64,000 nucleotides of DNA from NCBI GenBank assembly GCA_030068075.1, contig CM057834.1, positions 93,637,119-93,701,118 of the forward strand. The letters are read 5' to 3'. Below are positions 55,240-64,000 of this stretch, piece by piece. Position 1 is the first letter of the stretch. Every line of letters begins with the position of its first letter. The stretch comes from Paguma larvata (Eukaryota; Chordata; Mammalia; Carnivora; Viverridae). The notes beneath the pieces are model-generated. The model ran no database searches, was not told where the DNA came from, and saw nothing but the letters and a program-made list of their open reading frames with translations. Both the position numbers and the translations under genes were made by a program.

Positions 55240-55630
55240 CTTCTTTCTGTTCTTGGGAACTTCTCACTTGTCATTCTTCTTGGTCTCTCCCCACGTGGCC
55301 ACACACCTCACTCTCTTACTGCCTCCAATCTGTTTCCGATACCCCCTTATCAGAAGAGCCACCTGTATAAAATAGTGCCACATAAAACAGAACACCTCTC
55401 CCTCCACCACCATCTTTGTTCCTTCTTACTCTACTTTGTGTTACTTCATAATACTCGTCAACCCCAGACGTATGAATTTAACTTGCTTTATTTTCTGCCT
55501 CCATCAACTTGATTTAAGCTTCACGATCGCAACTACTTTGTCATTTTTTTACCTGATATATCTCTAGCACCCACAACAGAGTCTGGTCTGTTGTAGGGAC
55601 TTCTAAAGTATTTGTGGAAGGGAGTGGATC
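55240..55630 (+). mobile_element. L2 3' end, sense
   Basis: CTCCCCACGTGGCCACACACCTC and ATCTCTAGCACCCACAACAGAGTCTGGTCTGTTGTAGGGAC with GTATTTGTGGAAG follow the L2 3' end (CAGCACAGTGCCTGGCACATAGTAGG...ATATTTGTTGAAT). Confidence 0.55.
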
Positions 55631-55639
55631 AGTTGTTCA

Positions 55640-56769
55640 AAAAGCACTGATGCTGTACAATACCAGTCTCCCTACTCTACTGAATTTCATTTTAACTCTT
55701 CTCCTTGAGACTCAGGGCATGAAATAATCTTGCAAACCATGTCCCCAGCATTAATTCTAGTTTGTTTCCTGTATTTATTCTACAGTTAGCCAAACTGGAC
55801 TATTGTATTTATTGTTTCCAAATATACCCTATAATACCAAGGGGAAAAACACTGCTTTTAGATTTGCACGTATTTATAACCTAGTTCTTCCTACTCGAGC
55901 CTTACTTCTTCTCCATAGAACAGATCAAGGTAGAGTTATATAAAACTTCTAAAGAACGGTGGTCTTTGTGAAGGTGCAGCTGCAGCTGGCCTGTGATTTC
56001 ATCTACATCTATAAGGGGTTGGGACATAATGAGGAAGTCTCCTTTCTTTGCTGTTATTACACTGCATTGGTGGCTCCATGTCACAGCATAACCTGATTCC
56101 TCATGCTATTGATCTTCCTGGCACTGCTCTTCAAAAAGCAATGATCTGGATCTGTCATTTCCTGTGGACCACCTAGAGGGCCAGTTGGTACAAACCACTC
56201 CCTTCAAATGCAAGGAGGGGGCCCTCACATTCCTTGTGTTCATATCTGAAGAACTGTTCATCATCCCTCTTCCCATTTGCCTATGAGCCCAGGGTGTAAA
56301 TGCACTATTTTGGGGCCGAAGGCTCTACCACCATGGCTGTTACCAGCTGGATGGTGCTGCTAGAGTTTTTGCCTGATTCCACATATCTGGGAGCAGTTCA
56401 CCCTCAACAAAAGAATCACATCTAGAATTTTCTCAATACCCAGGGTTCTGAAAACCTGCTTGAATTTTGCCTCAGCATGACTGATGGTGGGAATAGTTGC
56501 TGGCTTCCCCACAACATCTCATAACGGGTAGTACAAGACAGTAGATTCTAGCATCTTTGCATTTTCCCATCATACTGTGGTTTGCATTTGTCCATAGTCC
56601 CATCATGATAAGCAACATTACAGAATTTGGAGAAAGAGCTGGTCCTGTTGGAAAGATGATGAATTTGGTCTGAAGATCTTGAACACGAAGACCTCTTTTC
56701 ATTCTGCCTACTCTTTCAGTGAGATCTCACCCAACATGTGATTCCGTCTTCCATGTCTACCTACCTGTT
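55640..56769. other. unassigned stretch, possibly an old repeat or decayed retrocopy
   Basis: No family is identified. Read on the - strand, from about 56700 down to 55890, short protein-like segments appear in changing frames, but I cannot match them to any gene. An old interspersed repeat is equally possible. Confidence 0.3.
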
Positions 56770-56905
56770 GTCTGCGCACTTGAGTCACCATGGGAAGGGC
56801 CTGTGATACATTGTAATATTGAGGGGGACAGTACTGGACAAGGACATTTTCTAATGCTCCTGGATGATTCTGATGCACAGTCATGGTTGAGAAACCCTGC
56901 CCAAT
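56770..56905 (-). mobile_element. MER5-like hAT element, antisense
   Basis: On the + strand, CTCCTGGATGATTCTGATGCACAG and CATGGTTGAGAAACCCTG match the MER5 end (CCCAGGTGATTCCAATGTGCAG...AAGGTTGAGAACCACTG). Both orientations of this near-palindromic family look alike, so the strand is tentative. Confidence 0.65.
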
Positions 56906-57034
56906 AATGATGATCCCCAAAGTTCTTTTTCTGGTTCCCATTTCTCTACTGAGTTTTAGAATTCATCTAAAACTTCTTGGGTGCCTTTGGTTGGATAAAA
57001 ATAATGAACGTGAATAATATTATTGGATAACATA

Positions 57035-57130
57035 TATACATCAGACCTTGCCTTATGAACTTTTATATATTAGCTCATTTAGCACTTGCAGTCACCCTAT
57101 GGGACAAGCACTATTATAATTGCCCCTTTA
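57035..57130 (-). mobile_element. MIR fragment, antisense
   Basis: TTAGCTCATTTAGCACTTGCAGTCACCCTATGGGACAAGCACTATTATAATTGCCCC follows antisense MIR (ATCTCATTTAATCCTCACAACAACCCTATGAGGTAGGTACTATTATTATCCCC). Confidence 0.75.
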
Positions 57131-57399
57131 TGGAAAGTTTGCTTCCTTCAACCACTAGTCTTTGCTATCCCTCCTTTCCAGGTGATCCGATGGTGTAACT
57201 AAACTCAGCACATTTAGATCTCATCAATTTTTTCCCTCATTATCTTCTAAAGTTACTCTTCCTTTCATATCCTTTCTCCTGATGAAGGGCAGCAGGATCT
57301 ACAGTGATGATCAGACCAGAATGGTAGCAGACATAACTCTTCTTCCATTTTCTCACTGATTTCATAACCAGCTTGATGTCTTATTTATCCCATATCCGC

Positions 57400-58025
57400 A
57401 ATACCTCCTAGAATGTTTTTTTCTTCCTTCTCTACTGTCACTGCTATAATATGTGCTATCATTGTTTTTTTTTTCTTCACTCTGGGTCACTGTATCTTTC
57501 AATCCCTTTCCATTCCATCTATACCTTGTTGTTGAGTTCTTTCTCAAATCCCAATTCACTACTTAAAAACTTTCAGCTGTTTCTCATAGCCGCCTTGATA
57601 AAATCCAAACTCTTCTTCTTTCTTCAAATTTGGAGAGGGGTTGCTGCTCCAGTCATTTATGATACCTCTTCCATGACCCTCTCCCCCTCACCCATGTCCT
57701 CATATACTCTGCCTTTCAAGTTAAGTTACTTGAAACTTTGACCGTTATTATCCTGCATCTTCGGTAACTTGGCACATACTCCTCTCCTCCTCACCCATTC
57801 CTTTCTAACCTGAGCACTTTAAGGCACTGTCTTTTCTTCCATCGAAGGCAGGTGTACCATCTGTGGACTCTCCAGGATTGGACACATACTCATGCAGAAA
57901 ATCCACTACACAACATTGATATCCTCTATTCGATTATACGCTTTTTGAAGACAGGTCCACTTCTTTAATCTTATGTCTATAAAGTAGGTCGGGAATAGAG
58001 CACAGGATAAATGCTGGGCTGATGA
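57400..58025 (+). mobile_element. L2 fossil, sense
   Basis: AACTTTCAGCTGTTTCTCATAGCCGCC, GATAAAATCCAAACTCTTC, CTCCCCCTCACCCATGTCC and a tail with GATAAATGCTGGG follow L2 in order (CCTCCAATGGCTTCCCATC...AGAATAAAATCCAAACTCC). The sequence from 57150 to 57400 may belong to the same element. Confidence 0.6.
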
Positions 58026-58029
58026 GCAC

Positions 58030-59639
58030 ACCTGTATTAGGAATCTACTGTATGCCAAAAATTCTGATAGGGACAATAGGAATATAAGAATAGATAATAG
58101 AAGAACTTGCTTTCAGAGAGATCACACTCTGTGATCAGCTCTCTAAAAGAAGTATAGATAACCAGTGAAGTTACTGAGTATCGGCTTGTCTAATGATGAT
58201 CTAAATAAGTCTTGATGGTCAAGAATATTTAATTAAAAGTAAGCATGTAATTTAAAATTCTCTCTACAGAGATTCTTGAGTGAAATTCACTTTTGGGTTT
58301 AGTCAAATCTTATGGAATTTATTAGCTTTGAATTATATTTTATAAAACAGACAATGCTGACTTAATTAAAAACTTGTTCCACTATTCTGAAGCCCTTGTA
58401 TGTGGTGAAAAAGAAATTGCCTTGCTTCTTTTTTATGTAATGCAAGGAGCCACCAGTCATGTGGTGGCAGTGACAGGAATCACAGTGTGGACGTGTAAGA
58501 GGTGTTTGTGACCTCTGGGATGGCAGCAGAGATAACGGGGTGGTCTGACCTTGCCTGTCAGTCACAAGGCCATTCTTCAAGACATACTCAGTAAGGAACT
58601 GAAGAAGCTTAATTTGACCCTAAAATTTATTTCCTAAAGAAGAAACACAAATGAAGTATCTGGTTTAGCTAACTGTTTCTTAGCAAAACTGTTGTCTACA
58701 AGAAATGTAAAATAAACAAAAGCCACATGATTCTACCTTTTCAGTTTGTCTAAACTTAATAAACTGAAGAGGAATGATATCCTAACATTTTTAGTTACTG
58801 TCATAGAATTAGTTTTGTCTGTTTTATATCTGAATGCGTAATTATGTTCCACCAATCTGTGTCTCTCAGTAACATTACTTAAAGGATGGTCTTGGTTAAA
58901 TTTTACAAAATGATCTGAGCTCCTGTATAGTGGCCTTGAGAAATAGAACATAACTGTTTAAGAATTAGGAAAAAATGTCCAAAATTGGAACATTGTCCCT
59001 AAGATTTATTTGATTTTGGATATATGTCAGCATTAGGAACACATGTTAGAACACGTATTGTTCTTATATAAACGCTCTTGCGTGGATGTCTTTCACAGAC
59101 CAAACACACGTGATGTTTGGTAAAAATATTCCCCAAATTCACTTAAAGCCGCATGGCCAGGTTCTGGCTAGGAACATTTTATATATTTCTGTAGACTTCT
59201 TTGTGAATTATTAATGCATGTATTCTGCATTTCCAAGCATTTCTTTTTTTAGGACCAAATTTCTGTTCTTTGTGAGTCTTTTCAGAAACTTTGACTACAT
59301 TTCATTTCTAGTGCTGTTATGTCCTGAGCTGCTTCTAAATAATCTCATCTTTGAATATCACCTTGATCTTGCTGAAGTTAAATTTAAGACAGAAGTATAT
59401 CTTCTAGGAACTAATTTCTGACAGATACTTGGATAGCAGGGAAACCATTTCTCCTGTGCCTAATAGAAGGAAGGAGACAGTACAGGAAAAATTTGCATAC
59501 AGGTTGTGAAGATTTTTATAGTGCTTCGCTATACATCCAAAAATTCAGATAAAGTAAGTTGACTATCCTGACAATTCCCCAAGAAATAAAGCATGTGTCA
59601 GTTGTGTTTGATTGAAGTCAGCTTAAGAAATATTCTGAC
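58030..59639. other. unassigned stretch
   Basis: No gene is recognised. A weak antisense L2-like patch may lie at 58045-58140 (TACTGTATGCCAAAAATTCTGATAGGG), but it is too diverged to call. Confidence 0.4.
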
Positions 59640-59849
59640 CATGACATTATGATTAAGCAAGTGCTCTCTCCCGTCAGACAGACTGAGTTTGAATCCCAGC
59701 TGTCCTTCTTACTGGCTATGCGATCTCCGGCAAGTTACCTCTCTGAGCATTAGTTTCTTAATCTGTAAAATGGGTACGGTTTCATTTTACAGACTTTGTA
59801 AACATCTGTTTTACAAGCTTATCCTTGTAAGGATGATTAAATAAATTAG
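59640..59849 (+). mobile_element. MIR, sense, left part (interrupted)
   Basis: The full MIR order is readable: GATTAAGCAAGTGCTCTCT, GACTGAGTTTGAATCCCAGC, CTTACTGGCTATGCGATC, CAAGTTACCTCTCTGAGC, TTAGTTTCTTAATCTGTAAA, AAGGATGATTAAATAAATTAG. It is broken at 59850 by a MER2 insertion. The MIR 3' end resumes at about 61389. Confidence 0.92.
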
Positions 59850-59851
59850 TA

Positions 59852-60187
59852 CAGTTGGACTTGGAACAACACAGGTTTGAATTACAGAGTTCACTTATAC
59901 ATGGATTTTTTAAAAATACAGTACAGTACTGTAAATGTATTTTTTCTTCCTTATGATTTTCTTAATAACATTTTCTTTTCCCTAGTACACTTTATTGTAA
60001 GAATACAGTATGTAATACATATAACATACAGAGTACGTTTTAATTGTTTATGTTATTGGCAAGGCTTCTGGTCAACAGTAGGCTATTAGTATAGTTTTTA
60101 GGGAGTCAAAAGTTATATGCTATTTTTTTGATTGTGTGGGAGGGTCAGTGCCCCTAATTCCTTTGCTCTTTGCTCAAGGGTCAACTG
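59852..60187 (+). mobile_element. MER2 (TcMar-Tigger) non-autonomous DNA transposon, complete
   Basis: The element is 336 bp, close to the family's usual length (about 345 bp), with terminal repeats CAGTTGGACTTGGAACAACA at the left and TTGCTCAAGGGTCAACTG at the right. Its interior closely follows MER2 (ACAGTACAGTACTGTAAATG, CAGTATGTAATACATATAAC, CTTCTGGTCAACAGTAGGC). It is bordered by TA on both sides (59850-59851 and 60188-60189), the target of this superfamily. It is non-coding and sits inside a MIR. Confidence 0.95.
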
Positions 60188-60188
60188 T

Positions 60189-61377
60189 ATTTTTTTTTTA
60201 AATTTAAATTCAAGTTAGTTAACATATAGTGTAGTAATGGTTTCAGGAGTAGAATTTAGTGATTCATCACTCATATATAACACCCAGTGCTCATCCCAAC
60301 AAGTGTCTTCCTTAATGCGCGTCCCCATTTAGCCCATCCCCTACCCATCTCCGTCCAGCAACCCTGTTTGTTTTCTGTACTTAAGAGCCTCTTATGGTTT
60401 GCCTCCCTCTCTGTTTTTATCTTGTTTTTCTTCCCTTCCCCCATGTTCATCTGTTGTGTTTCCTAAATTCCACATATGAGTGAAATCATGTGATATTTCT
60501 CTTTCTCTGACTGACTTACTTTGCTTAACATAATACACTCTAGTTCCATCCATGTTGTTCCAAGTGGCAAGATTTCATTCTTTTTGATTACCGAGTAATA
60601 ATCCACTGGATATATATACCACATCTTTATCCTTTCATCAGTTGATGGACACGGGCTCTTTCCATACTTTGGCTATTGTCAATAGCACTGCTATAAACAT
60701 TGGGATGCATGTTCTCCTCTGAATCAGCATTTCTGTATCCTTTGAGTAAATACCTAGGGGTGCAATTTCTGGGTCATAGGGTAGTTCTATTTTTAACTTC
60801 TTGACTAATCTCCATGCTGTTTTCCACAATGGCTGCATCACTTTGCATTCCCACCAGCAGTGCAAAAGGATTCCCCTTTCTCGCCATCCTTTCCAACATC
60901 TGTTGTTTTTAGCCATTCTGACAGGTGTGAGGTGGTATCTCATTGTGGTTTTGATTTGTATTTCCCTAATGATGAGTGATGTTAAGCACCTTTTCATGTG
61001 TCTGTTAGCCATCTGGATGTCTTCTTTGGAAAAGTGTCTGTTCATGTTTTCTGCCCATTTCTTCACTGGATTATTTGGTTTTGGGGCATTAAGTTTGATT
61101 TGTTCTTTATAGATTTCGGATGCTAACTGTTTATCTGGTATGTCATTTGCAAATATCTTCTCCCATTCCATAGGCTGCCTTTTAGTTTTGTTGATTGTTT
61201 CTTTTGCTGTGCAGAAGCTTTTTATCTTGATGAGGTCCCAATAGTTCATTTTTCGCTTTTTTTTCTCTTGCCTCCGGAGACGTGTCTAGTAAGAAGTTGC
61301 TATGACTGAGGTCAAAGAGGTTGCTGCCTGTTTTCTCCTTTAGGATTTTGACGGTTTCCTGTCTTATATTTAGGTTT
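60189..61377 (-). mobile_element. 5'-truncated L1, antisense, with 203-codon ORF2 remnant
   Basis: On the - strand this is a carnivore L1 3' end. A 203-codon open stretch (61249-60638) carries the ORF2 C-terminal region with [18 protein letters not shown] sequence, [20 protein letters not shown], the CWWECK motif and [16 protein letters not shown]. It then breaks before the normal ORF2 end. The insertion duplicated the last bases of MER2: GGGTCAACTGT (60178-60188) and GGGTTAACTGT (61378-61388). Confidence 0.95.
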
Positions 61378-61388
61378 GGGTTAACTGT

Positions 61389-61440
61389 TTTTTATAAAGT
61401 ACTTAAATGAATGGCTAGCACATATAAACACTATACAAAT
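61389..61440 (+). mobile_element. MIR, sense, right part
   Basis: TTATAAAGTACTTAAATGAATGGCTAGCACATATAAAC matches the MIR 3' part (TGTAAAGCGCTTAGAACAGTGCCTGGCACATAG). It continues the MIR interrupted at 59850. Confidence 0.75.
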
Positions 61441-62194
61441 TAAAGTAAAGACCCTTTTTAAATCTTGTTCATTGTGGCTGTGGTTTGTATGCTTAAAAGT
61501 ACTTTCATGCAAGGTCTTAAGCAAATATTTTTCTGATGAGCTTCCTTTACTTTTAGCAGAAGGAAACTGAAACTTCAAACAAGGGAAAGAGAAACTATAA
61601 AAGTCAGAGCTTTGTTTCTATTTGTGTTTTTGAAATTTTGCAGTCACTTGACACGGAATGGATCAATGCGGGTAACGAATCCTTGGTCTTATATGTAGGA
61701 AGGAAATCGAATGTTATAAGCTAACAGAAAGTAGAATTTTTCTGTAGTTCTTTAGTTGGGCACAAACATCACTTCACAGGATCTCTTTGCAGACAGTTTC
61801 TTTCAAATGACCAGAGTTAGATTAAATGTGTATCATTTATTGTTTTCCCTGGAATAAAAGTAAAAGTATTTCTGGTCAGATTGGAGTGTGTTCATATTAA
61901 ATTACCAAAAGTAAATGCAGCCAATTAGCAGGATGAGAATTCCCTTTGATCATCTCACTAATTTCAGCCTGGAGGTACATTTCAACTTGAGAGAAGACTA
62001 CGGTATTTGAACATGTGAATTCTGCAAAATGAAATCATGAACTGGTTTGCACATGGACCAAACCTCGTGTCCTCTCTGGGGGTAGGGCTTTGTCCACAAT
62101 GGCCTGTCACATGATCCAGAAGCAAAACCACTCATACCTCCTCACAAACACAGTGTCCAGAGACATTAGCTGGATATAGGAATCGAGAATGGAA
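61441..62194. other. unassigned stretch
   Basis: No gene or named repeat is recognised. Confidence 0.4.
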
Positions 62195-62590
62195 TACGAA
62201 AAGATGAGCAATTGGGAGAATGATGTGACATTTAATAAGCGTAAGACACACGGAAGCAGAAGGAACTAGGATGAGTTCAGCGTTAGATAGATAGCATTGG
62301 GCGTGCTTCTATCACATCTGATGGGAGAGATCATGCAGAAGGAAGGGGTGCAGCTCTGGAGGTGGATGAGCTGAGGATGTCGATTAGCAGTCATCGATGC
62401 ATGGATGGCCCTGGAAACCCTGTGTGTGGTTGACTGACTGTCTGAGAGGATCGTATGGAGAGACTGGAGGAAGACAGCTAGGACAGAGCCCTGAGGAATA
62501 TGGATATTGAGGGCAAGGTAGAAAAGGGCACCTAAAAAGATACAGTGTCTATCGTGGAAATCAAAGATAAAATGGTCAACAGGTCAAATA
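62195..62590. repeat. ancient dispersed repeat fragment, family unassigned
   Basis: GATGTCGATTAGCAGTCATCGATGCATGGATGG, ACAGAGCCCTGAGGAATATGGA and AAATCAAAGATAAAATGGTCAACAGGTC follow a common ancient repeat (GGGAGTCATCAGCATATAGATGG, GAACCCTGGGGGACACC, GTGGTCAACAGTGTCAAATG). It belongs with the fragments near 18180-18700 and 30600-31130. Confidence 0.45.
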
Positions 62591-62794
62591 CTTCACCTAT
62601 ATTATTAAAAAGAAATAGAATACTACACAGCGGCTAAAGAAAATACTATCAAGTGAGAAAAACATAAGGTAAAGATTAAGTTAATCTCAAATTTAACCCT
62701 TCTCGTTTTGCAGACTGGCATGTTAAACTTCTCAGGAAAGAACAGGTGGTTTAACACCACTGAAGGGATTTCATGAATTTAGAGTGTGTTGTAA

Positions 62795-62905
62795 TTGACC
62801 ATTTACAGTAGATGGAAAACCAAGGCTCAGGAAGGAGAAGTGGTTTGCCTGAAGTGACACCCACAGTAAATGGAAGGGCAGGACGTGAGTTAAAGATTCC
62901 CAAGT
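62795..62905 (-). mobile_element. MIR fragment, antisense
   Basis: ATGGAAAACCAAGGCTCAGGAAGGAGAAGTGG, CTGAAGTGACACCCACAGTAAATGGAAGGGCAGGACGTGAGTTAA follow antisense MIR (GAGGAAACTGAGGCTCAGAGAGG, GGTCACACAGCTAGTAAGTGGCAGAGC). Confidence 0.75.
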
Positions 62906-63885
62906 CTCAATATTTGTTTGGGGGAAAAATCATTAAGGCAAAAATGCAAGAGTTTACAAGAGTGAGAGTGCATTAACATTACTCAGACCATAATGATGAC
63001 ACGGAGTGCATAAGAAAAATCAATTGCTATAAAACAGAATAGGCAACTATGATATCCCAGCAGAAGTGGGGAAAGGAATTTGTTACCTGTTTGGGAGTGA
63101 TTGAAGTATTGTAAGGTCTGTGGAGAGGTAGAATAATGACTTTATATTCACCTTTTGTCATGCTGAGGGGTCCCTGTCACAGAAAATCACAGTCATCTAG
63201 GCCAGGGCTGATCATCCTTCTGAGCATTGTTTTAGGCATTGTTGTATACAGTGTAAGATAAAGAGTGTGACCTTCAGGTGTGATCTATAGCTATAACTGA
63301 AGACGGACAGCACTGATATGCAAGATAATGAAGAACACACAGTCCACCAAATGCACGTGGAAAGATGATTGTTTAATCATTAATATTATATATGAGGAAG
63401 TGTTTCATTTGGAGGATCATGAGTGCAAGAGGCATCATAGAAATCGCATGGTTAGGTTTTTGAAATTGAGAGGAATCATTATTGGTTTTATAAGCAATAA
63501 CAGATTTCATCGTGTCATCCCGGGAACAAAATTCATAAAAACTTTTTCATCTTGCTGTATGTCAGAAAACACTGAAATTTTGAGATGACTTACATGGATA
63601 TCCCCATACTCCTAATCTTTATGAACTCTATTACATGAAAAATCTTAAGACTTAATACTTCATACTTATAGAATATTTGCTATTAAAATGTGGTCTCTAA
63701 TTTTTTTGATATTGTACCCCAAGAGTAAAACATTTAGGTGAGATCAGAAAGGTTGCTCTCTAAGCATGACATTACCTAACCTGCCATCCAGTTGACTTCA
63801 ATGTCTCCCAGTGGGAGGGGCTGTTAATTTAAACCCAGATTCCATAGTCAAGAAGCATGTGACTCTGGAATGTCCTGGTAAATCA
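62906..63885. other. unassigned stretch
   Basis: No gene or named repeat is recognised. An 86-codon frame at 63328-63588 has no known domain. Confidence 0.4.
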
Positions 63886-64000
63886 TAATAGATAAGCAAA
63901 CTATGTCCTTCAGGCCACATACGACACGTTGCCTGTCAAGAAAGTTTCATTGGAACACCACCATGCCCATTCACTGCTTGTCTATGACAGCTTCATGCTA
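63886..64000 (-). mobile_element. hAT-Charlie-type DNA transposon, cut by window edge
   Basis: AAGCAAACTATGTCCTTCAGGCC, AAGAAAGTTTCATTGGAACACCACCATGCCCATTCAC and TGTCTATGACAGCTTCATGCTA follow a common hAT-Charlie element (GCAAACTACGGCCCGCAGGCC, AAAGTTTTATTGGAACACAGCCACACCCATTCA). It is in the opposite orientation to the fragment at 21100-21200 and continues past the window. Confidence 0.65.

Noticed and set aside
60638..61249. 203-codon open frame as a host gene
   Set aside because: It is the C-terminal region of L1 ORF2 in a 5'-truncated L1, with a frame break before the normal end.
1..64000. CRISPR array, bacterial operon, phage or plasmid features
   Set aside because: The direct repeats seen are SINE copies and microsatellites; sequence content and repeat families are mammalian throughout.

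Overview
This window is mammalian nuclear DNA, almost certainly from a cat-family carnivore (Felidae). The main evidence is 21 copies or fragments of a tRNA-Lys-derived carnivore SINE. Its head reads GGCGCCTGGGTGGCTCAG, followed by a TCTCTC-rich stretch and an AATAAATAAA tail, which is the feliform rather than the dog-type form. The L1 copies have a matching carnivore-type 3' end (ACACTGGGTGTTATATG before an A-rich tail).

I found no convincing protein-coding exon, no intact RNA gene and no CpG island. Reading frames are short. The longest ones that can be explained lie in L1 ORF2 remnants or in antisense old L1 3' UTR. The window therefore looks like intergenic or deep intronic sequence, and its content is a layered fossil record of transposons.

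Layout: 1-8.4 kb holds three antisense SINEs, a possible ancient LTR-like repeat and otherwise unassigned sequence. 8.4-16.4 kb is L1-dense: an old L1 3' UTR was split by later insertions, one of them a composite SINE-L1 unit bounded by a single target-site duplication; an old L1 follows, then an L1 that received a fragment of an intron-containing tRNA-Arg(UCU) precursor. 16.4-25 kb is AT-rich with SINEs, a GT microsatellite, a MIR and an old sense L1. 25.4-27.9 kb is a long L2 fossil interrupted by an MLT1-type LTR and a SINE. 28.6-29.1 kb looks like a solo LTR. 30-37 kb is mostly unassigned, with a long CA microsatellite. 37-43 kb has SINEs (two in tandem), LTR fragments and L2. 46-52.7 kb has an MLT1 LTR, a MER5A split by a fairly young L1, a fossil MULE-type DNA transposon with readable FLYWCH-like and transposase segments, a second hAT element split by an L1, and L2. 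55-64 kb has L2 pieces and a clean three-layer stack of MIR, MER2 and L1.

Nothing in the window amounts to a new working biological system. The best leads are the composite SINE-L1 insertion, the pre-tRNA retropseudogene, the MULE fossil and the MIR/MER2/L1 stack. Repeat family names come from recognising consensus sequence by eye, so a RepeatMasker run should confirm names and refine edges.
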